This document shows, piece by piece, positions 1 through 5,136 of a DNA stretch of 5,861 nucleotides; within the stretch, counting starts at the first letter, position 1, and every line of letters starts with the position of its first letter. Below the pieces are notes generated by a model. The model was not told the DNA's origin. It saw only the letters and a program-made list of their open reading frames with translations, and ran no database searches. The stretch comes from Acidobacteriota bacterium (GTDB lineage: Bacteria > Acidobacteriota > Vicinamibacteria > Vicinamibacterales > CAVVIG01): contig QHWK01000046.1 of the NCBI GenBank assembly GCA_003223775.1, forward strand, positions 1-5,861, in the 5' to 3' direction. Position numbers and translations under genes: made by a program.

Positions 1-106
1 CATCCCTCGACTGACGCTCGCCTTTCGACTGCGCTCGAGGCGACCCTGAGCGTGCCGAAGGGTCGGGATGCCCTGAGCAACGTCGAAGGGCAGCAGCCCT
101 CAGGGC
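1..106. repeat. REP-like intergenic palindromic repeat, nested hairpins
   Basis: Several inverted repeats are packed together. CATCCC (1-6) pairs with GGGATG (65-70). TCGCCT (18-23) pairs with AGGCGA (38-43). CGACCCT (41-47) pairs with AGGGTCG (59-65). GCCCT (70-74) pairs with AGGGC (87-91), and GCCCT (96-100) pairs with AGGGC (102-106). Two units share the pattern CCCTGAGC-N-CGAAGGG (44-62 and 71-90). This resembles dispersed REP-type repeats that I recall from intergenic DNA of many high-GC bacteria; that identity is recognition, not a search result. The frame of the downstream gene has no stop anywhere in the element, so it is at least partly translated if the gene starts at GTG 52 or upstream. 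The left boundary may lie outside the window. Confidence 0.7.
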
Positions 107-882
107 GCGGCGGTGCGCCGGCGCGGGCGCAGGGCCGTGGCGGGCCGCAAGCCGCACGACCGGATCGCATCGCCGGCCATCCGAACCTGAATGGCATCTG
201 GCAGGCCATCAACACGGCCAACTGGAACCTCGAGGGTCACTCCGCCTCGGCGACGCCGTTCTCGCAGCTCGGCGCGCTCTTCGCGGTTCCGCCGGGACAG
301 AGCGTGATCGTCGACAACAACGGGACGATCCCGTACACGCCGGAGGGTCTCAAGAAGCGAGAAGAGAATCGGGCCGGATGGCCCAAGTCGGATCCGGAAG
401 CCCGGTGCTATATGGCGGGGCTGCCGCGGGCGACGTATATGCCGTATCCGTTTCAGATCGTGCAGGGAGAGAAGGACATCCTCTTCGTGTACGAGTATGC
501 CGGCGCCAATCGGAACGTCCACATGATCAACCACACCGAGTCTCCGGTCGACAGCTGGATGGGGTGGTCGAACGGCAAGTGGGATGGGGATACGCTCGTC
601 ATCGAGGTCAACGGCTTCAACGACCAGTCCTGGTTCGACCGGGCCGGCAACCACCACAGCGATGCGCTCACCGTCACCGAGCGCTATTCCCTGGCGCCCG
701 GCGGGAACGGCCTCAACTACGAGGCGCGGATGGAGGACCCGAAGACGTTCGCGCGGCCCTGGACGATCCGTATGCCGCTCTACCGCCGGGTGGAGCCAAA
801 CGTCCAGCTGCTCGAGTACAACTGCGTCGAATTCTCGGAGGAGCTGCTCTACGGCGACGTGAAAAAGAAGCCGTCGAAGTAA
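52..882 (+). CDS. LNGIW-motif secreted-family protein of unknown function; 5' end uncertain
   Basis: About 276 aa if begun at GTG 52, but the frame stays open to base 1, so the gene may continue left of the window. No in-frame ATG occurs before 413 and no convincing ribosome site precedes GTG 52. The conserved region starts near residue 37 (RPDRIAGHPNLNGIW) and runs to the C-terminus. Landmarks are W50, C119 in ARCYM, FVYEY at 145-149, GDTLVIE at 179-185, DPKTFARPW at 229-237 and C258 in EYNCVEF. It is paralogous to the protein at 4258-5106, which has the same order of motifs and cysteines. Family members that I recall begin with a signal peptide followed by an 'AQGRGG' linker. Here the linker survives (residues 26-31), but the codons before it come from the palindromic repeat. 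Either the signal peptide lies upstream with the repeat inserted in frame, or it has been lost. The DUF6152 gene follows 39 bp downstream on the same strand. Function unknown; the CDS call itself is strong. Confidence 0.85.
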   Translation: MPKGRDALSNVEGQQPSGRGGAPARAQGRGGPQAARPDRIAGHPNLNGIWQAINTANWNLEGHSASATPFSQLGALFAVPPGQSVIVDNNGTIPYTPEGLKKREENRAGWPKSDPEARCYMAGLPRATYMPYPFQIVQGEKDILFVYEYAGANRNVHMINHTESPVDSWMGWSNGKWDGDTLVIEVNGFNDQSWFDRAGNHHSDALTVTERYSLAPGGNGLNYEARMEDPKTFARPWTIRMPLYRRVEPNVQLLEYNCVEFSEELLYGDVKKKPSK

Positions 883-898
883 GCCCGAGGAGTGGCGC

Positions 899-904
899 TA
901 TACT
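899..904 (+). promoter_or_regulatory. Possible -10 box upstream of the DUF6152 gene
   Basis: TATACT matches the sigma-70 -10 consensus at five of six positions and is conspicuous in GC-rich surroundings, in the 39-bp gap between two genes. No good -35 hexamer lies 16-18 bp upstream. A transcript from here would start near 910-912 and have a leader of only about 10 nt, beginning almost at the GAGG ribosome site. It could be chance. Confidence 0.3.
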
Positions 905-910
905 GTTTCC

Positions 911-914
911 GAGG
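911..914 (+). promoter_or_regulatory. Ribosome binding site fixing the DUF6152 start
   Basis: GAGG ends 7 nt before ATG 922. The alternative in-frame GTG at 892 overlaps another purine run (GAGGAG, 887-892), leaving no usable spacing. Starting at 922 also places a clean signal peptide at the N-terminus. Confidence 0.6.
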
Positions 915-921
915 TCGCGCC

Positions 922-1350
922 ATGAGACTGTTCCGCGTTCTCGCCGGTGCCGCGCTGCTTGCCGCAACTGCCGCGCCGGTTCTCGCGCACCACTCGTTCG
1001 CGGCGGAGTTCGACGTCAACAAGCCCGTCACGATCAAGGGCACCGTCGTCAAGATGGAGTGGGCCAACCCGCACACTTGGATCCACATCGACGTGGCGAG
1101 CCCGGACGGAAAGGTGGATCAATGGGCGGTCGAAGGCGGCGCGCCGAACGCGCTGCTCCGCCGCGGCTGGACCAAGAACTCGGTGCCCTTGGGCGTCCAG
1201 ATCATCGTCGAAGGCTTCCAGGCGAAGGACGGTACGTTCCGCGCGAACGGCCGCGACATCACGTTTCCGGACGGGAAGAGGCTGTTCATCGGCTCGGAAG
1301 GCACGGGCGCGCCCGAAGAGAAGCCGGGCCGCGGCAGGGGTGGCAATTAG
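922..1350 (+). CDS. DUF6152 family exported protein
   Basis: 142 aa from ATG 922; an in-frame GTG at 892 would only add ten poorly fitting residues before the signal peptide. Residues 1-22 form a classic Sec signal peptide: MRLFR, a hydrophobic core, then APVLA. The best cleavage is after A22, leaving His23-His24-Ser-Phe as the mature N-terminus. The rest matches DUF6152 as I know it: AEFD at 28-31, VTIKGTV at 36-42, WANPHTW at 47-53, GAPNALLRRGW at 73-83, VEG at 96-98 and an ANGRDITFPDGK segment at 108-119. The fold is probably a small periplasmic beta-barrel; no activity is established to my knowledge. The C-terminus is a short Gly/Arg tail (GRGRGGN). It lies 39 bp after the LNGIW-type gene and is probably co-transcribed with it, although a -10-like box sits in the gap. 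Family assignment is confident; function is unknown. Confidence 0.93.
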   Translation: MRLFRVLAGAALLAATAAPVLAHHSFAAEFDVNKPVTIKGTVVKMEWANPHTWIHIDVASPDGKVDQWAVEGGAPNALLRRGWTKNSVPLGVQIIVEGFQAKDGTFRANGRDITFPDGKRLFIGSEGTGAPEEKPGRGRGGN

Positions 1351-1372
1351 ATCCCGGCCGAGCGCACGCGGT

Positions 1373-2977
1373 TCACTCCTTCAACCCTCCCACAATCTTC
1401 GCGTACAGCTTGTCGTAGATCGCGAGCCGCTGTCGATCGGGCGCCTCGTCGATCTCGCCGAGGATCATCGGCGCGGCGGCCGCGGCGTCGAACGCAGGCC
1501 AGCGCGGCAGGCCCGTGCCGTTGGGATCGCCTGTACGCGCGAAGTTCAGCCAGTACGTTGAGACGCGCTCGGCGAGCGCGCGATCCGGCGCCGATGCCGA
1601 GGCAAGCTCCGGCGAGCTCGCGTCGGGAAACACGCGCGGCGATCGGAGATTGTTGAACACGTACGGAATCTCGGACGCGTGCGTCGCTTTCAGATTTCTC
1701 GCGTCCGGCGCATGGGGCGGCTCGTGCGTGAAGAAGTACCAAAAGGCGCGGTTCCCGCGCTTCGCCTGCAGGCTCGCGTACAGGCGCATGTGCCACGCGA
1801 GCTCATCGCGGAACGCCGTCTGCGACGAGCGCGTCGCCTCCTCGTCGGAAGCGGCCGGATAGAGTTTCAAGTAGTCGTCGGCCAGATCGCCCAAGCGCTG
1901 GCGAACGCGGTTCGTCCACGCCGCCGCGGTCGTGTTGCCGGCGAACGTGCCTTCGTCCTTGTTCGATCCGACGAGGACGTCGACCGGCTGCTGCCGCCTC
2001 TGCGCAAAGGTCAGCGACTGATCCTCCGGGATGATCCAGCCGTCGACAATCATTCCGGCGCCGAAGAGCGTCCGTGAGATCTCGTCGGCCGATTTCGCGC
2101 GAAGCTCGTCGAGCGGCATCAGCGGCGGCGGCGGCGCGCCTCGTCGTCCTGTCGGCTGCTCGGCCTGCTGCCGTGTACGCATCGGCGCGACGCTCAGACC
2201 CATCCATGCGCCGCTCTCGGAGATCGCACGGCGGAACAGCCCCGCCGCTTGCGGCGAGCCGACGAGACCGGCAGCCATCGCCGCGCCGGCCGATTCGCCG
2301 AAGATCGTCACGTTGCGCGGATCGCCGCCGAACGCGGCGATGTTGATCTGCACCCATTTCAGCGCCGCGATCGTGTCCATCAGCGCTTGATTGCCGGATG
2401 CGCTGTGTCCCGACTCCTTCGTCAGCTCGGGATGCGAAAAGAAGCCGAACGGACCGAGCCGGTAATTGAACGTGACGACGACGGCGCCCTGGCGCGCGAG
2501 CGCTGCGCCGTCGTTGTGCGGGCTCGAGCCCGCGCCTTCGGAGTACGCGCCGCCGAAGATCCAGACCATCACCGGACGCCGCTCGGACGCCGAGCTGGCG
2601 GCCGTCCACACGTTCAAGTACAGACAGTCCTCGCTCGCCGCGGGCGAATCGGGAAGATCGACCGACACGTTCAGCCGTCCCACGCCCTTCGGCTGCACGC
2701 AGACGTTGCCGAAAGTGTCGGCGCGGCGAACGCCGGTCCACTTCGCTGCCGGCTGCGGCGCGCGCCACCGCAGCCGACCGATCGGCGCGGCCGCGAATGG
2801 AATGCCCTTGAACACGCGGACGCCAGGTGCGGCCGCGGCGGCGCCGGAAATCAGGCCCGCCTCGATCCGGACCGGCTCTTGGACAGCCGCGCGCAGGCTG
2901 CCTACGATCGCGAGCGCGGCGGCGAACATCGCGCCTGTTGCGGCGGCCCTGCCGACTCGTAGTCCTACGATTCTCAT
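1373..2977 (-). CDS. Secreted type-B carboxylesterase (alpha/beta hydrolase)
   Basis: Hydrolyses carboxylic esters, judging by family; the natural substrate cannot be read from sequence. Residue numbers below count from an upstream GTG at 2995. I prefer ATG 2977 (residue 7, giving 534 aa), because it opens a signal peptide: MRIVGLRVGR, then a hydrophobic stretch ending LRAAVQ. The catalytic triad is complete: Ser235 in the nucleophile elbow GESAG, Glu348 in GSNKDEG, and His439 in THASEIPYVF. C99 and C124 (in EDCLYLNVW) are the usual family disulphide pair. The oxyanion-hole segment reads IFGGAY (146-151), where most relatives have HGG. Residues 280-293, a Pro/Arg/Gly run, stand where relatives carry a helix over the active site. 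Length is normal for bacterial members. It converges on the DUF6152 gene with 22 bp between stops and diverges from the methyltransferase gene. Alternative label: para-nitrobenzyl-esterase-like carboxylesterase. Confidence 0.95.
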   Translation of the reverse strand: MRIVGLRVGRAAATGAMFAAALAIVGSLRAAVQEPVRIEAGLISGAAAAAPGVRVFKGIPFAAAPIGRLRWRAPQPAAKWTGVRRADTFGNVCVQPKGVGRLNVSVDLPDSPAASEDCLYLNVWTAASSASERRPVMVWIFGGAYSEGAGSSPHNDGAALARQGAVVVTFNYRLGPFGFFSHPELTKESGHSASGNQALMDTIAALKWVQINIAAFGGDPRNVTIFGESAGAAMAAGLVGSPQAAGLFRRAISESGAWMGLSVAPMRTRQQAEQPTGRRGAPPPPLMPLDELRAKSADEISRTLFGAGMIVDGWIIPEDQSLTFAQRRQQPVDVLVGSNKDEGTFAGNTTAAAWTNRVRQRLGDLADDYLKLYPAASDEEATRSSQTAFRDELAWHMRLYASLQAKRGNRAFWYFFTHEPPHAPDARNLKATHASEIPYVFNNLRSPRVFPDASSPELASASAPDRALAERVSTYWLNFARTGDPNGTGLPRWPAFDAAAAAPMILGEIDEAPDRQRLAIYDKLYAKIVGGLKE

Positions 2978-3059
2978 GGTCGTTCCGCGTCGCACGCTCG
3001 CATTCGCGAGCCTGCAGGTCCGTGATAGTTTACCCGCGCCTCATCGAGGATCTCCGAAT
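2978..3059. promoter_or_regulatory. Divergent intergenic promoter region
   Basis: These 82 bp separate the start codons of the carboxylesterase (leftward) and the MetE-like gene (rightward), so promoters for both must lie here or inside the genes. A hairpin or operator-like inverted repeat sits near its left end (GCTCGC, ATTC, GCGAGC at 2996-3011), directly followed by the palindrome CCTGCAGG (3011-3018). TGATAGTTT at 3023-3031 could be an extended -10 for the rightward gene, but no clear -35 is visible. AGGA at 3047-3050 is the likely ribosome site for ATG 3060, with 9 nt spacing. Confidence 0.5.
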
Positions 3060-4205
3060 ATGGCGACCCGTCGCCGGTTTCTCACCACACATGTCGGCAG
3101 CCTCCCGCGGCCCGACGATCTGATTGCGATGATCTGGGCGCGCGAGGACGGGATTCCCGTGGACGCCGCGGCAATCGAGGAGCGCGTGCGACGCGGAGTG
3201 CCGGACGTCGTCGCGCGACAGATCAACGCCGGGATCGACATCGTCAACGACGGGGAATGGGGGAAGCCCAGCTACGCCACCTACATCAAGGACCGGTTGA
3301 ACGGCTTCGGCGGAAGCGCCGCGACGACCTACGTGTTTCAGGACATCGAGGCTCTGCCGAACACGAAGGCCCGTGTGGCCGCCGACCCGGGGCGCAAGCA
3401 CCGGAAGGCGCCCGCGTGCAACGCGGCGATCGGCGTGCGCGACCTGGAGGCGCCGCGCAGAGATGTCGAGCGGTTGAAGAGCGCGGTCGAGGCGCACGGC
3501 GCGGCGGGCGCGTTCCTGACGGCGGCCTCGCCGGGAGTGACCGCGTTCTTCTTCAAGAACGAGTACTACCGGACGCACGAAGACTACGTCTTCGCGATCG
3601 CGGAGGCGATGCGGCACGAGTACGAAACGATCGCGGCCGCCGGCGTGACGCTGCAGGTCGACTGTCCCGACCTCGCGATGGGACGCCACACGCAGTTCAA
3701 GGACCTCGACCTTGCCGGCTTTCGCGAGCAGATGGAGCTGAACATCGAGGCGCTCAATCGAGCGCTCGTGAACATTCCGGCCGGGCAGGTCCGGATGCAC
3801 TTGTGCTGGGGCAACTATCCCGGTCCGCACCATTACGACGTGCCGCTCCAGGAGATCATCGACGTCGTGTGGAAGGCGAAGCCGCACGCCATCCAGTTCG
3901 AGGCGGCGAACCCGCGCCACGGCTACGAGTGGGTGGTGTTCGAGACGGTCAAAGTGCCGGAGGGCAAGGTGCTGATACCGGGCGTGATCGAATGCCAGTC
4001 CAACTACATCGAGCATCCCGAGCTCGTCGCGCAGCGCATCGAGCGGTATGCGCGGCTCGTCGGCCGCGACAACGTCATGGCCGGCGTCGACTGCGGCTTC
4101 AGCATTCACGTCGGATCGGGCGGTGTGGACCCGGACGTCGTCTGGGCCAAGCTCGCCTCGCTCTCGCAGGGCGCCGCTATCGCGAGCCGGAAGTTCTGGC
4201 CGTAG
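3060..4205 (+). CDS. Single-domain MetE-like (cobalamin-independent methionine synthase family) methyltransferase
   Basis: 381 aa from ATG 3060, with AGGA at 3047-3050 as ribosome site; no signal peptide, so cytoplasmic. It matches the C-terminal catalytic barrel of MetE (COG0620). The N-terminal hallmark is THVGSLPRP at 10-18, followed by DIVNDGEWGKPSY at 60-72. The four zinc ligands seem intact: His247 and Cys249 in MHLCWGN, Glu281 in IQFEAANPRH, and Cys345 in GVDCGF; these align with His641, Cys643, Glu665 and Cys726 of E. coli MetE. In the family, the zinc binds a thiol substrate that receives a methyl or alkyl group. Canonical MetE is about twice this length, with an extra N-terminal domain. 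Short forms include archaeal-type methionine synthases and epoxyalkane:coenzyme M transferase, so homocysteine is not assured as acceptor. The nearest genes are secreted hydrolases, which give no methionine context. The stop codon lies within the double-hairpin repeat. Family call is firm, reaction is not. Confidence 0.93.
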   Translation: MATRRRFLTTHVGSLPRPDDLIAMIWAREDGIPVDAAAIEERVRRGVPDVVARQINAGIDIVNDGEWGKPSYATYIKDRLNGFGGSAATTYVFQDIEALPNTKARVAADPGRKHRKAPACNAAIGVRDLEAPRRDVERLKSAVEAHGAAGAFLTAASPGVTAFFFKNEYYRTHEDYVFAIAEAMRHEYETIAAAGVTLQVDCPDLAMGRHTQFKDLDLAGFREQMELNIEALNRALVNIPAGQVRMHLCWGNYPGPHHYDVPLQEIIDVVWKAKPHAIQFEAANPRHGYEWVVFETVKVPEGKVLIPGVIECQSNYIEHPELVAQRIERYARLVGRDNVMAGVDCGFSIHVGSGGVDPDVVWAKLASLSQGAAIASRKFWP

Positions 4206-4253
4206 GGCGGCCCTTTCAGGGCCGCCGAGGCGAGGCTGAAAGCCTCGCCCTAC
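4202..4253. repeat. Double-hairpin palindromic element, likely bidirectional terminator
   Basis: Two perfect 9-bp stems stand side by side: GGCGGCCCT/AGGGCCGCC (4206-4214 with 4218-4226, loop TTC) and GGCGAGGCT/AGCCTCGCC (4229-4237 with 4241-4249, loop GAA). The outer ends GTAGGGCG (4202-4209) and CGCCCTAC (4246-4253) are also perfect complements, allowing an alternative closed structure. The loop regions CTTTCAG (4213-4219) and CTGAAAG (4236-4242) are complementary too. No U-run follows on either strand, so intrinsic termination would be atypical. It fills almost the whole gap between two convergent genes. It looks like a dispersed repeat of the genome, which must be checked by counting copies. 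Confidence 0.8.
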
Positions 4254-4257
4254 CTGG

Positions 4258-5106
4258 CTACTTGCCTACGAGATGCCGGATGTCCTTCTCGTTTTCAACG
4301 CAGATCTCGTCCACGAGCTCGGTGTTGAGCACGATGGCCTGCGTCAAGGTCACCGTCCAGGGCTTGGTGTACGCCTTCGGATCGTCGATGGTGACCTCGA
4401 CCTCGAGATGTCCGAAGTCCGGCCGTCGGATTCGCTCCCGAACCTTCGCCGCGTCGGTCAACGGGGTGCCGACCGAGTCGAGCCACAGACCATCGCGGAA
4501 TCCAATCGAATCCACGACGAGCGTGTCGTCGATCCACTTCGCGGACGAATACCCGTTCCACGACGGCTGAGGATCCTCCGGCAGCGGCCGTCCGTCGAGG
4601 AAGACCTGGCGATAGTTCGCGTTCAGCTCGTCGAGCATCACGAGGAGGCGCGGCGTCTGGATGAACTTCTGCATGTGCGGCAGGCCATACGAGCGCACGA
4701 ACGTGTCGGGCATGCAGCGCACGTGCGGATCGTCTTTGGCGTGCTGTTCGATCTGCGTCTTCACCTGCTGCGCGGCCCACGGCCGGTACGGGAGGCCGCC
4801 CGGCGCACCCGCACCGATGTTGATGCCGTAGCGCGACATGGGCAACTCCGGGCCACAGACTCGGAACTCGTCGCCCCGAGGAGGGCACGGTCTGCCGTCG
4901 CCCGTGAGCCACATCCCCGAGAAATCTGGTTTGCCCTCGCGTGTGCGGGGCGTTGGCGCCGTCAGGCCGGGTTTCCCGTCGGCGCCACTCGGCACGTCCG
5001 CGGTCGGATACTTGAACCACTGCGCGCCGAGCGGCGTCGACGCGCACAGGAAGAAACCTGCGGCGACCACCGCGACAAGCGCCGATGACGTCAAGCGTGA
5101 AGCCAT
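4258..5106 (-). CDS. Exported FSGMW-motif protein, paralogue of the protein at 52-882
   Basis: 282 aa from ATG 5106, preceded by a strong ribosome site (AGGAG at 5117-5113, 6-nt spacing). Residues 1-28 or so form a Sec signal peptide: MASRLTSS, a hydrophobic core, then TPLGAQ. There is no lipobox around C21. The mature protein starts with a linker and then KPDFSGMW at 59-66. Cysteines are at 74, 84, 131 and 269. C131 (HVRCMPD) and C269 (EICVEN) correspond to C119 and C258 of the left-hand paralogue; C74 and C84 are extra. Other shared blocks are a W-x-D/G-DTLVV/I segment at 191-198, an RDGLWLDSVG segment at 204-213 and DDPKAYTKPW at 241-250. Function is unknown to me; a soluble periplasmic or extracellular beta-rich protein is the likely type. 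It lies 30 bp behind the SMP-30-type gene on the same strand, probably one operon. Confidence 0.9.
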   Translation of the reverse strand: MASRLTSSALVAVVAAGFFLCASTPLGAQWFKYPTADVPSGADGKPGLTAPTPRTREGKPDFSGMWLTGDGRPCPPRGDEFRVCGPELPMSRYGINIGAGAPGGLPYRPWAAQQVKTQIEQHAKDDPHVRCMPDTFVRSYGLPHMQKFIQTPRLLVMLDELNANYRQVFLDGRPLPEDPQPSWNGYSSAKWIDDTLVVDSIGFRDGLWLDSVGTPLTDAAKVRERIRRPDFGHLEVEVTIDDPKAYTKPWTVTLTQAIVLNTELVDEICVENEKDIRHLVGK

Positions 5107-5112
5107 GGTCCT

Positions 5113-5117
5113 CTCCT
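5113..5117 (-). promoter_or_regulatory. Strong Shine-Dalgarno site for the gene at 4258-5106
   Basis: On the minus strand AGGAG is followed by AGGACC and then ATG 5106. It is the best ribosome site in the window and lies in the 30-bp gap after the SMP-30-type gene. This supports independent translation of the second gene from a shared transcript. Confidence 0.7.
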
Positions 5118-5136
5118 GAACGCCGTGGATCGTAAC

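Noticed and set aside
96..106. Relationship between GCCCTCAGGGC here and the GGCCCTTTCAGGGCC hairpin at 4209-4223
   Set aside because: The similarity is limited to a short GC-rich palindrome core; the flanks differ, so I treat them as two different repeat types.
892..921. GTG 892 as start of the DUF6152 gene
   Set aside because: It would place ten extra residues with Cys and Arg before a clean signal peptide and has no properly spaced ribosome site.
1351..1372. Terminator between the convergent DUF6152 and esterase genes
   Set aside because: The 22-bp gap has no stem-loop that I can find.
378..1418. 346-codon plus-strand frame across the first two genes
   Set aside because: It is Arg-rich, overlaps two recognisable genes in another frame and has no domain pattern.
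1803..2768. 321-codon minus-strand frame inside the esterase
   Set aside because: Shifted frame of the esterase with Arg-dominated composition; the esterase itself is intact with its catalytic triad, so there is no frameshift to explain.
2466..3059. In-frame upstream extension of the MetE-like gene by 198 codons
   Set aside because: It runs antisense through the esterase, has no family motifs, and the MetE-like homology begins right after ATG 3060, which has a ribosome site.
3030..4109. Long 359-codon minus-strand open frame opposite the MetE-like gene
   Set aside because: It mirrors the codons of a well-supported gene, encodes Arg/Val/His/Asp-rich sequence without family motifs, and is a typical high-GC antisense shadow.
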